A stretch of DNA of 7,762 nt from a bacterium (GTDB lineage Bacteria; Desulfobacterota; GWC2-55-46; DRQE01), in the NCBI GenBank assembly GCA_027017505.1, contig JALUQR010000194.1:1-7762 (forward strand). The letters are read 5' to 3'. The notes beneath the pieces are model-generated. The model was not told the origin of the DNA. It searched no databases and was given only the letters and a program-made list of their open reading frames with translations. Positions 1 through 6,687 of this stretch are shown here, piece by piece. A program made the position numbers and the translations under genes. Within the stretch, counting starts at the first letter, position 1; each line of letters starts with the position of its first letter.

Positions 1-158
1 CTTTCGGGCTTGAATGTGCGGTAGTTTATAGTCTCAGGCTTTTTAACCTCTCCGTGGCTCCACTCTCTAATCTGTTCCGGAGAGGCTATACTTATCCTTA
101 TGGCATCAAAGTCAGAGGGTCTTTTCTGTTTTTCAAATAGCGCCATAAGGCTTTCCAC
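1..158 (-). CDS. rpoC: RNA polymerase beta' subunit, N-terminal part (runs off window)
   Basis: This is the beginning of the largest catalytic subunit of RNA polymerase; 52 whole codons are visible and the gene continues past base 1. The product reads VESLMALFEKQKRPSDFDAI, followed by RISIASPEQIREWSHGEVKK and PETINYRTFKPE, the highly conserved beta' N-terminus (SPEQI-R-WS-GEV-KPETINYRT-KPE) that precedes the zinc-binding Cys cluster, which lies outside the window. I chose the GTG at 158: it is 7 bases from a strong AAGGAGGT at 165-172. An in-frame ATG at 164 lies only 1 base from AGGAGG, and the next ATG at 146 is 19 bases away. The gene follows rpoB after 33 bases with no terminator between them, so the two are very probably co-transcribed and made in balanced amounts. 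Confidence 0.95.
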   Translation of the reverse strand, partial: MESLMALFEKQKRPSDFDAIRISIASPEQIREWSHGEVKKPETINYRTFKPE

Positions 159-164
159 GGTCAT

Positions 165-172
165 ACCTCCTT
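165..172 (-). promoter_or_regulatory. Ribosome binding site of rpoC
   Basis: AAGGAGGT on the minus strand is a near-perfect anti-16S match. It decides the rpoC start: the GTG at 158 has 7-base spacing, whereas the ATG at 164 abuts the site and is unlikely to be used. Confidence 0.75.
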
Positions 173-191
173 TTTAAAATGTGTCAAAACC

Positions 192-3100
192 TTACTTTTC
201 TTTCTCTTCTTTTTTCTTATTATTATTTTCTTCAAGTTTCAGAAGCTCTATGTTGAGTCCAAGGCTCTGCAGTTCCTTTACGAGCACCTTGAAGCTCTCT
301 GGCAGTGTTGGTTCAAGCGTGTAATCGCCCCTTATTATGGACTCATACATGCGGGTTCTGCCAGGCACATCGTCGCTTTTAACGGTGAGGAACTCCTGCA
401 GGCTGTACGCTGCGCCATATGCCTCGAGTGCCCAGACCTCCATCTCTCCGAGCCTCTGTCCGCCGAACTGTGCCTTACCACCAAGTGGTTGCTGGGTAAC
501 GAGCGAATAGGGGCCTGTGCTTCTTGCGTGTATCTTGTCGTCCACGAGGTGATGCAGTTTCAGCATGTACATAACGCCCACGGTGACCTCGTTGTCAAAT
601 GGCTCTCCTGTTCTTCCATCGTACAGGACGGTCTTTCCTGTCTCTGGCAGTCCTGCAAGTCTGAGCACCTCTTTTATATCGCTTTCTCTTGCGCCATCAA
701 ACACAGGGCTCGCTATGGTGATACCCCTCTTGAGCCTTTTTGCAACATCCAGAACCTCCTCATCCGAGAGTGAATCCATGAACCTGCTGAACTCAGCGGA
801 GTTGTATATCTTCTTTATCCTCTCCCTTATGGCAGAGGGGCTGTAGTTTTCCTCCACCATGCGGGCTATCTGCTCGCCCAGTGTTTTTGCAGCCCATCCG
901 AGGTGTGTCTCGAGAATCTGTCCTATGTTCATCCTTGATGGCACGCCAAGCGGGTTCAGCACTATATCCACAGGGGTGCCGTCCTTTAGAAACGGCATGT
1001 CCTCTTCGGGAAGTATCATGGATACCACACCCTTGTTTCCGTGACGGCCTGCCATCTTATCTCCCACCGATATCTTGCGCTTCATTGCCACATAGACCTT
1101 GACCATCTTCAGCACCCCTGGTGGGAGTTCATCACCCCGTTTGAGCCTGCTTATGCGTTCATCGAACACATACTTTATGGCATCCACCTGCTCGTCAAGC
1201 TGGGTGAAGATTTCCTCAAGCTCCTTTTCTGCCTTCTCATCTCCTGCAGGTATGATTTCACGCCAGCGAGACTTGGGTATGGAATGCAGTATCTCCTTTG
1301 TTATGGTCTTGCCCTTTGAAAGAAGGGTGTTTCCCTTCCTGTCTGTAAGCCTTACCGCAGACTTCTTGCCCACAAGTATGCTCTCAACCCTGCCGTATGC
1401 GTTGGACATCACTATGTTTATCTCATCGTCCCTGTCCTTAAGAAGCCTCGAAACCTCTCTGTCTTCTATGGACTTTGCCCTTTCGTCCTTCTCCACACCC
1501 TTTCTTGAAAACACCTTTGCATCTATCACTATACCCTCAATACCAGGTGGTACCCTGAGGGATGTATCCTTAACATCCTCTGCCTTCTCGCCGAATATTG
1601 CCCTGAGCAGTTTCTCCTCTGGAGAGAGCTGTGTCTCTCCCTTGGGTGTAATTTTTCCCACCAGTATGTCGCCCGGTTTTACCTCTGCACCAACCCTCAC
1701 GATGCCACTCTCATCGAGGTTTTTAAGGGCGTCCTCACCAACATTGGGTATATCGCGGGTGATTTCCTCACGACCGAGCTTTAAGTCCCTTGCGCTTACC
1801 TCGAACTCCTCTATGTGTATGGATGTGAACACATCGTCCTTAAGGAGCCTTTCACTTATAAGGATTGAGTCCTCGAAGTTATACCCACCCCAGGGCATGA
1901 ACGCAACGAGCACATTTCTGCCGAGTGCGAGTTCACCGTTTTCCGTGGATGGCCCATCTGCTATCACCTGACCCTTCTTTATCTCATCGCCTTCTTTTAC
2001 AAGGGGCTTCTGGTTGAAGCATGTGTTCTGGTTTGACCTTCTGAACTTCGTAAGGTTGTATATATCCACGCCACCCTGCTCGTTTCTCACCACTATTCGG
2101 GTTGCATCCACGCTTTCCACCCTTCCCGAGTTCTTTGCAATTATGGTAACCCCTGAGTCTCTTGCAACCACACTTTCCATACCCGTGCCTATAAGCGGGG
2201 CCTCTGTTCGTACAAGGGGCACTGCCTGGCGTTGCATGTTGCTTCCCATGAGGGCACGGTTTGCGTCATCGTTTTCAAGAAACGGTATAAGGGCTGCTGC
2301 AACGCTTACCAGCTGGTTGGGAGATATGTCCATAAGGGTTATCTCCTCGGGTCTTGCCATCACGAACTCTCCGCCCTTTCGTGCAGGTATGAACTCTCCC
2401 ATGAGTCTGCGGTCCTTGTCCACGGGAACATTTGCCTGGGCTATGACATGGCCCTCCTCGTCAAGTGCGGATATGTAGACTATCTCATCGGTAATCTTTC
2501 CATCCACGACCTTTCTGCAGGGTGTCTCTATAAAGCCGAACTCATTTACCCTTGCGTATGTGCTGAGCGACACTATAAGCCCTATGTTGGGTCCTTCAGG
2601 GGTCTCTATGGGGCATATTCTGCCGTAGTGGGTTGCGTGCACATCCCTTACCTCAAAGCCTGCTCTTTCGCGCGTAAGTCCTCCTGCACCGAGTGCAGAG
2701 AGCCTTCTTTTGTGGGTAACCTCTGAGAGGGGGTTTGTCTGGTCCATGAACTGGCTGAGCTGGCTTGAGCCGAAGAACTCCTTCACAGCGGCACTCACTG
2801 GTTTCGGGTTTATAAGGTCGTTGGGCATGAGGGTCTCTATACCGCCAAAGCTCATCCTCTCCTTTACAGCCCTCTCCATCCTCAGAAGCCCTATCCTGAA
2901 CTGGTTTTCAAGAAGCTCTCCCACGCTTCTGACCCTGCGGTTTCCAAGATGGTCTATGTCGTCCACCTGTCCATGGCCGTTTTTAAGCCCTATAAGGTAC
3001 TTTATGACCCCAATGATGTCTTCTTTCCTGAGGGTTGTCTGGTCCAGCGGGGTATCAAAACCCAGCTTGCGGTTGAGCTTGAGCCTGCCCACCCTTGAGA

Positions 3101-4364
3101 GGTCATACCTCTCGGGTGAGAAGAAAAGGTTCTCTATGTACTGGGTTGCCATCTCCACGGTGGGTGGCTCACCTGGTTTGAGTCTTTTGTATATCTCAAG
3201 CCTTGCGTTAAAGGTCATATTCGAGGTGGGGTCATCGGGATGCTCCTTTCTGTACTCCTGGATGGGGCGGGTCTCCTCGTTGGTGATTCTGTCGTTAAGA
3301 AGGCTTTCCCTCAGGGAGTTTCCTATGGGCTCTATGAGAAGGAGTTTGAAGCGTGTAATCTTGCGCCTTGATATTTCATCAAGCACCTCACGGGTAAGAA
3401 CCTGGTTACACTCAAGTATCACCTCACCTGTTTCAGGGTCCACTATGTCCTGCGAGGCAACCCTGCCTATTATGTCCTCAACCTCCACGGGTATGTGGGT
3501 TATACCTGCGGAAACGAGCTTTCTTGCCACAAGGCGTGTGATTCTTCTGTCCTTCTTTACAATAATCTCGCCTGTTTCAGGATGTCTTATCTCCTTTGTT
3601 GCCCTCTGTCCAACCACATAGCTGGGGTCAATACTCTTCAGAATCTTTCTTCCCTCTATAATAATCTCCTCGCTGGGGTAGAAGTAGTTGAGCATCTCCT
3701 CCACGCTGTATCCAAGGGCCTTAAGTAGCACTGTGGCGAGCATCTTTCTTCTCTTGTCTATCCTCACATAGAGCCAGTCCTTCTGGTCGAACTCGAAATC
3801 GAGCCATGAGCCGTGGTAGGGTATTATCCTTGCTGTAAACTGTACCTTTCCACCGCCGTAACCCTTGCCCTTCTCGTACTCGAAGAACACCCCTGGCGAG
3901 CGGTGTAGCTGGCTTACCACCACCCTCTCTGTGCCGTTTATTATGAAACTGCCCGTTTCCGTCATGAGGGGTATCTCACCGAAGTAGACCTCCTGCTCCT
4001 TTATATCACGCACGCTGGTGGCCCCTGTCTCGGGGTCCTTGTCCCACACGGTTAGCCTTACCACTATCTTCATCGGTGCCGCGTAGGTGAGCCCCTTCTC
4101 AAGGCACTCCTTTACGGTGTACTTTGGCTCAAGTAGCACATACTTTACAAAGTCAAGCGATGCGGTACCACTGAAGTCAGTAATGGGAAACACGCTTTTG
4201 AATACACCCTGAAGCCCCTTGTCCTCTCTCTTGTCAGGGTCAACATCGAGCTGAAGAAAGTCCTCGAAGGACTTTTTCTGAACCTCAAGAAGCGGTGGTA
4301 TGTCTATTATCTTCCCTATCCTTGAGTAGTTTTTCCTCAAAACCTCTCCATTGATTATCCCCAT
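192..4364 (-). CDS. rpoB: DNA-directed RNA polymerase subunit beta
   Basis: Beta forms one pincer of RNA polymerase and part of its active site. From the ATG at 4364 it has 1390 residues, against 1342 in E. coli. Visible in order: the N-terminal IIDIPPLLEVQKKSFEDFL; LHRSPG with His at about 154; an insert region at about 225-350; the rifampicin region SSQLSQFMDQTNPLSEVTHK at about 533-552; ETPEGPNIGL; NFEDSIL with Glu831/Asp832; a second insert region at about 955-1076; GDKMAGRHGNKG with Lys1103 and Lys1111 (equivalents of E. coli Lys1065/Lys1073); and the C-terminal GGKAQFGGQRLGEMEVWALE. I prefer the ATG at 4364 because AAGGAG lies 10 bases upstream; the longer GTG reading from 4409 begins inside a strong palindrome and adds 15 unconserved residues. 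The residues at the rifampicin-contact positions Asp541, His551 and Ser556 (E. coli 516, 526, 531) are the usual sensitive ones. The last 15 residues are a Lys/Glu/Asn-rich tail. Confidence 0.98.
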   Translation of the reverse strand: MGIINGEVLRKNYSRIGKIIDIPPLLEVQKKSFEDFLQLDVDPDKREDKGLQGVFKSVFPITDFSGTASLDFVKYVLLEPKYTVKECLEKGLTYAAPMKIVVRLTVWDKDPETGATSVRDIKEQEVYFGEIPLMTETGSFIINGTERVVVSQLHRSPGVFFEYEKGKGYGGGKVQFTARIIPYHGSWLDFEFDQKDWLYVRIDKRRKMLATVLLKALGYSVEEMLNYFYPSEEIIIEGRKILKSIDPSYVVGQRATKEIRHPETGEIIVKKDRRITRLVARKLVSAGITHIPVEVEDIIGRVASQDIVDPETGEVILECNQVLTREVLDEISRRKITRFKLLLIEPIGNSLRESLLNDRITNEETRPIQEYRKEHPDDPTSNMTFNARLEIYKRLKPGEPPTVEMATQYIENLFFSPERYDLSRVGRLKLNRKLGFDTPLDQTTLRKEDIIGVIKYLIGLKNGHGQVDDIDHLGNRRVRSVGELLENQFRIGLLRMERAVKERMSFGGIETLMPNDLINPKPVSAAVKEFFGSSQLSQFMDQTNPLSEVTHKRRLSALGAGGLTRERAGFEVRDVHATHYGRICPIETPEGPNIGLIVSLSTYARVNEFGFIETPCRKVVDGKITDEIVYISALDEEGHVIAQANVPVDKDRRLMGEFIPARKGGEFVMARPEEITLMDISPNQLVSVAAALIPFLENDDANRALMGSNMQRQAVPLVRTEAPLIGTGMESVVARDSGVTIIAKNSGRVESVDATRIVVRNEQGGVDIYNLTKFRRSNQNTCFNQKPLVKEGDEIKKGQVIADGPSTENGELALGRNVLVAFMPWGGYNFEDSILISERLLKDDVFTSIHIEEFEVSARDLKLGREEITRDIPNVGEDALKNLDESGIVRVGAEVKPGDILVGKITPKGETQLSPEEKLLRAIFGEKAEDVKDTSLRVPPGIEGIVIDAKVFSRKGVEKDERAKSIEDREVSRLLKDRDDEINIVMSNAYGRVESILVGKKSAVRLTDRKGNTLLSKGKTITKEILHSIPKSRWREIIPAGDEKAEKELEEIFTQLDEQVDAIKYVFDERISRLKRGDELPPGVLKMVKVYVAMKRKISVGDKMAGRHGNKGVVSMILPEEDMPFLKDGTPVDIVLNPLGVPSRMNIGQILETHLGWAAKTLGEQIARMVEENYSPSAIRERIKKIYNSAEFSRFMDSLSDEEVLDVAKRLKRGITIASPVFDGARESDIKEVLRLAGLPETGKTVLYDGRTGEPFDNEVTVGVMYMLKLHHLVDDKIHARSTGPYSLVTQQPLGGKAQFGGQRLGEMEVWALEAYGAAYSLQEFLTVKSDDVPGRTRMYESIIRGDYTLEPTLPESFKVLVKELQSLGLNIELLKLEENNNKKKEEKEK

Positions 4365-4399
4365 ATGACATCTACTCCTTTTGGTTAAGGGATTTTTTA

Positions 4400-4426
4400 G
4401 CGGAGACACCCCGGGGGTGTCTCCGC
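4400..4426. repeat. Perfect palindrome between rplL and rpoB (probable mRNA hairpin)
   Basis: A 27-base perfect inverted repeat has 13-base arms (4400-4412 and 4414-4426) around one central base. In the rplL-rpoB transcript it would form a very stable G/C-rich stem. It is followed there by TAAAAAATC, an A run rather than a U run, so it is not a standard intrinsic terminator for these genes. A smaller palindrome, GCCAC-GTGGC (4425-4435), lies immediately upstream in the transcript and shares two bases with it. In E. coli the corresponding rplL-rpoB gap holds an attenuator and an RNase III cleavage site; this hairpin is placed to play a similar part, which is inference. Confidence 0.85.
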
Positions 4427-4437
4427 CACGGTGGCTT

Positions 4438-4824
4438 TTACTTTACCTCCACCTCTGCACCCACTGCCTCGAGCTTTTTCTTTATCTCCTCTGCCTCGTC
4501 CTTTGAGACACCCTCCTTGACAGGCTTTGGTGCACTCTCTACGAACTCCTTTGCCTCCTTAAGACCCAGTCCTGTTATGGCCCTGACCTCTTTTATCACC
4601 TTTATCTTCTCAGAGCCTGCTGACTTGAGCACCACGGTGAACTCTGTCTTCTCCTCTGGCTTTGCCTCTCCACCTGCCCCCGGGGCTGTGGTTGCGGTTA
4701 CTGCAACAGGTGCAGATGCGGTCACACCGAACTTCTCTTCAAGCTCCTTTATGAACTCGGAGAGTTCTATAACTGTCATATTTTCTATGTATTTTATTAC
4801 ATCCTCTTTTGTTATATCTGCCAT
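4438..4824 (-). CDS. rplL: 50S ribosomal protein L7/L12
   Basis: This is the acidic stalk protein present in several copies on the large subunit, where it recruits and activates translational GTPases such as EF-Tu and EF-G. At 128 aa it is of normal family length. An N-terminal dimerisation segment (about 1-33, IENMTVIELSEFIKELEEKF) is followed by an Ala/Thr/Pro/Gly/Glu-rich flexible hinge (about 36-58) and the globular C-terminal domain (about 60-128) with KIKVIKEVRAITGLGLKEAK and the Lys-rich factor-binding face. The ATG lies 3 bases after the rplJ stop. Its ribosome binding site AAAGGAGG is made from the last codons of rplJ (Lys-Gly-Gly), with 7-base spacing to the ATG, so translation is coupled to L10 while the strong site allows the extra L12 copies the stalk needs. 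Confidence 0.98.
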   Translation of the reverse strand: MADITKEDVIKYIENMTVIELSEFIKELEEKFGVTASAPVAVTATTAPGAGGEAKPEEKTEFTVVLKSAGSEKIKVIKEVRAITGLGLKEAKEFVESAPKPVKEGVSKDEAEEIKKKLEAVGAEVEVK

Positions 4825-4827
4825 GGT

Positions 4828-5355
4828 TTAGCCTCCTTTCTCTTTCTTTTCTTTGATTGCGGTCAGAAGATACAGCAGTTTCCTTTCGATTCCTGCCAGC
4901 ACACCCACAAGTCCTGCTGGCACATTTTTAAGTATACCCATCATCTTGCCAACGAGTTCATCCCTTGTTGGCAGGCTTGCAAGTCCCTTTATATCCTCCA
5001 CGGTGATGCTCTTTCCACCGAGCACCCCTCCCATGAGCTTGAGATTTGGCTCCTCTTCTGCAAACCCTGTAAGGGCCTTTGCAGCCATTGAGGGCTCACC
5101 AAAGCTCATGGCTATTGCAACAGGACCCTTGAGGTAATCCGTGAGTGCCTCGTACTGGGTGTCTCTTACCGCAAGCCTTAAGAGTGTGTTCTTTACCACC
5201 CTGAACTCCACATCCTCTTCTCTGAGCCTCTTGCGCAGTGCCACCATACTGTTGGCGGTAATCCCACGGTAGTCTGCAACGAATGTTGCCTGGCTCTTGC
5301 GGAGCTTTTCTGAAAGCTCCCTGACTATCTTTTCCTTTTCAGCCCTGGTTAGCAA
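4828..5355 (-). CDS. rplJ: 50S ribosomal protein L10
   Basis: L10 anchors the L7/L12 dimers to the ribosome at the base of the GTPase stalk and, in bacteria studied, represses its own mRNA. The product has 175 aa. The N-terminal RNA-binding domain (about 1-105) contains TFVADYRGIT and VVKNTLLRLA; the C-terminal helix (about 130-170, ending LLYLLTAIKEKKEKGG) is the L12-binding spine. The only good in-frame start is TTG at 5355, which gives MLTRAEKEKIV, matching where the family normally begins. AAGGAGG lies 11 bases upstream (5367-5373), slightly far. An ATG at 5365, in another frame and 1 base from that site, opens only an 8-codon reading frame. A one-base error in this start region cannot be excluded; the remainder of the protein is intact. 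Confidence 0.96.
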   Translation of the reverse strand: MLTRAEKEKIVRELSEKLRKSQATFVADYRGITANSMVALRKRLREEDVEFRVVKNTLLRLAVRDTQYEALTDYLKGPVAIAMSFGEPSMAAKALTGFAEEEPNLKLMGGVLGGKSITVEDIKGLASLPTRDELVGKMMGILKNVPAGLVGVLAGIERKLLYLLTAIKEKKEKGG

Positions 5356-5366
5356 CCTTCTCCATC

Positions 5367-5373
5367 CCTCCTT
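5367..5373 (-). promoter_or_regulatory. Ribosome binding site of rplJ
   Basis: AAGGAGG on the minus strand lies 11 bases from the TTG start and 16 bases after the 3' strand of the L10 leader's closing helix. It is the likely target of any translational control by that leader. Confidence 0.6.
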
Positions 5374-5388
5374 TCTCTTTGTTGATTA

Positions 5389-5501
5389 TCAAAGACAGTG
5401 GCCACTTCCCGCTTCCGCATCCACCTCTGCTCCGCCAGAAGCCTCTTTCAGTGGTCTCGGTAGGGAAAGTTTAAGCCATCTATGGCCCCTACTGTCTTTG
5501 A
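5389..5501 (-). promoter_or_regulatory. L10 (rplJ) mRNA leader, probable autoregulatory RNA
   Basis: This structured 5' leader occupies most of the 180-base rplA-rplJ gap. The bounding helix is perfect over 11 bp: TCAAAGACAGT at 5491-5501 pairs with ACTGTCTTTGA at 5389-5399. Inside it, GTAGGG (5487-5492) can pair with CCCTAC (5460-5465), enclosing a GCCA-TAGA-TGGC stem-loop (5475-5486) and an asymmetric purine-rich loop; the CCGAGACC that follows resembles the conserved core. A further 7-bp stem, GCTTCTG with CAGAGGT, is possible in the 3' half. The order and sequence (AAAGACAG-AGGGGCC-GGCTTAA-CCGAG-CTGTCTTTG) fit my recollection of the L10 leader family, in which the L10-L12 complex binds and lowers expression of rplJ-rplL. 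No U-tract terminator follows, so translational rather than termination control is likelier here. Confidence 0.85.
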
Positions 5502-5529
5502 CCATATATTGAAAATGTAAAAAAGCCAA
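5501..5529 (-). promoter_or_regulatory. Candidate promoter ahead of the L10 leader
   Basis: TTGGCT (5524-5529) and TATGGT (5501-5506) are separated by 17 bases of T/A-rich sequence, each matching 4 of 6 bases of the sigma-70 type boxes; an overlapping TATATG is an alternative -10. Transcription would start near 5493-5496, close to the beginning of the leader. E. coli has a separate rplJ promoter in the same part of the cluster. The match is weak and the call tentative. Confidence 0.3.
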
Positions 5530-5535
5530 ACTCTT

Positions 5536-6237
5536 CTACTTGAACAGATTCCTTACCTCTACTGTATCGAGTTTTATAGAAGGTCCCATTGTGGTGGATA
5601 TATGGAGGCTCTTCAAATAAGTGCCTTTACTTGAAGGAGGTTTTGCCTTGATAATGCTTTCCATAATCGCAAGAAAGTTCTCCTTTAGCTTTTCTGCCCC
5701 GAAAGAGACCTTTCCTATGGGTACATGGACTATTCCTGTCTTATCCACCTTGTATTCGATTCTTCCAGACTTGAGCTCCTTTACAGCCTTTGCGACATCG
5801 AATGTTACCGTGCCAAGCTTTGGGTTTGGCATGAGCCCTCTCGGGCCGAGTATTTTACCCAGCTTTCCAACCGCACTCATCATATCAGGGGTTGCAACCG
5901 CCTTGTCGAAATCCAGCCAGCCCTTTTTTATCCTCTCCACAAGGTCTTCAGCCCCCACATAATCCGCACCAGCCTCTTTTGCCTCTATCTCTTTTTCTCC
6001 CTTTGCAAAGACCACCACCCTCACCTTCTTTCCCGTTCCGTGGGGAAGTATCACCACACCGCGGACCATCTCTTCAGGGTGTCTCGGGTCAACGCCGAGT
6101 CTTACAGCAAGCTCCACTGTCTCATCGAACTTTGCGGTGGCTATATCCTTTATAAGCTGGAAGGCCTCGTCCACACTGTAGGTGCGCTCTTCCACCTTCT
6201 TTTTTACTGCCATGTATCTCTTACCAGCTACTGCCAT
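5536..6237 (-). CDS. rplA: 50S ribosomal protein L1
   Basis: L1 forms the mobile stalk beside the ribosomal E site, binding 23S rRNA and helping release deacylated tRNA; in E. coli it also represses the L11-L1 mRNA. The 233 residues match the normal length. Visible are the N-terminal KRYMAVKKKVEERTYSVDEA, domain I with MVRGVVILPHGTGK (57-70), the signature GKLGKILGPRGLMPNPKLGT (124-143) in domain II, and the C-terminal return to domain I with SLHISTTMGPSIKLD (210-224). The ATG at 6237 follows the rplK stop by 4 bases, and its ribosome binding site GGAGGAG is built from the last rplK codons, so the pair is translationally coupled. An in-frame Met9 exists but lacks comparable spacing. I could not recognise an L1-binding hairpin in the short nusG-rplK gap. 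Confidence 0.98.
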   Translation of the reverse strand: MAVAGKRYMAVKKKVEERTYSVDEAFQLIKDIATAKFDETVELAVRLGVDPRHPEEMVRGVVILPHGTGKKVRVVVFAKGEKEIEAKEAGADYVGAEDLVERIKKGWLDFDKAVATPDMMSAVGKLGKILGPRGLMPNPKLGTVTFDVAKAVKELKSGRIEYKVDKTGIVHVPIGKVSFGAEKLKENFLAIMESIIKAKPPSSKGTYLKSLHISTTMGPSIKLDTVEVRNLFK

Positions 6238-6241
6238 CTTT

Positions 6242-6667
6242 CTACTCCTCCACCTGTATTCCCATGCTTCTTGCAGTGCCCTCTATGGTGCGTATTGCTG
6301 CCTCAAGTGTGGATGCACTCAGGTCTGGCATCTTAAGCCTTGCAATCTCCTCTATCTGTTTTTTTGTAACCCTGCCAACCTTCTCCTTGTTGGGCACCCC
6401 CGAGCCCTTCTCAACACCTGCTGCCTTAAGTAGCAGTGTTGACGCAGGAGGTGTCTTGGTTATGAATGTGAACGAGCGGTCTGCATACACGGTGATAACC
6501 ACGGGTATTATCATACCTTCCTGTCCCTGGGTCTTTGCGTTGAAGGCCTTGCAGAACTCCATTATATTCACCCCGTGCTGACCCAGGGCAGGCCCCACTG
6601 GTGGAGACGGTGTTGCCTTGCCCGCAGGTATCTGCAGTTTTATCTGTGCTATAACCTTCTTTGCCAT
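6242..6667 (-). CDS. rplK: 50S ribosomal protein L11
   Basis: L11 binds the GTPase-associated region of 23S rRNA at the stalk base and takes part in factor binding and, in many bacteria, RelA activation. The 141 aa length is typical. The N-terminal domain has the diagnostic IKLQIPAGKATPSPPVGPAL followed by GQHGVNIMEFCKAFN, where the proline-rich turn is the region bound by thiostrepton-type antibiotics; the C-terminal RNA-binding domain ends with the family signature DLSASTLEAAIRTIEGTARS then MGIQVEE. The ATG at 6667 is preceded by a modest purine-rich site (AGGGGG, about 10 bases away). It lies 20 bases after nusG and 4 bases before rplA, which fits one transcript. Confidence 0.98.
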   Translation of the reverse strand: MAKKVIAQIKLQIPAGKATPSPPVGPALGQHGVNIMEFCKAFNAKTQGQEGMIIPVVITVYADRSFTFITKTPPASTLLLKAAGVEKGSGVPNKEKVGRVTKKQIEEIARLKMPDLSASTLEAAIRTIEGTARSMGIQVEE

Positions 6668-6687
6668 ATCCCTTTATCCCCCTGAGT

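Noticed and set aside
160..188. TTGACA-17-TATGAC pair just before rpoC, resembling a promoter
   Set aside because: The start point would fall inside the rpoC coding region, downstream of the chosen GTG, so it could not give full-length mRNA; the match is probably chance in a short T/A-rich gap.
1099..1971. A 290-codon open frame on the plus strand
   Set aside because: It is antisense to the most conserved part of rpoB, its translation is Ser/Leu/Thr-rich without recognisable motifs, and it results from codon bias in rpoB.
2710..3621. A 303-codon open frame on the plus strand
   Set aside because: Entirely antisense to rpoB, with composition typical of a shadow frame; the rpoB frame is unquestionable here.
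4365..4409. Extended rpoB N-terminus starting at GTG 4409
   Set aside because: The start lies inside the stable palindrome, has no clear ribosome binding site, and adds residues not typical of beta; ATG 4364 has AAGGAG upstream.
4391..4440. Intrinsic terminator at the rplL-rpoB palindrome
   Set aside because: In the sense direction the stem is followed by an A run and not a U run; a read in the antisense direction gives only a short TTTT after a weaker 5-bp stem.
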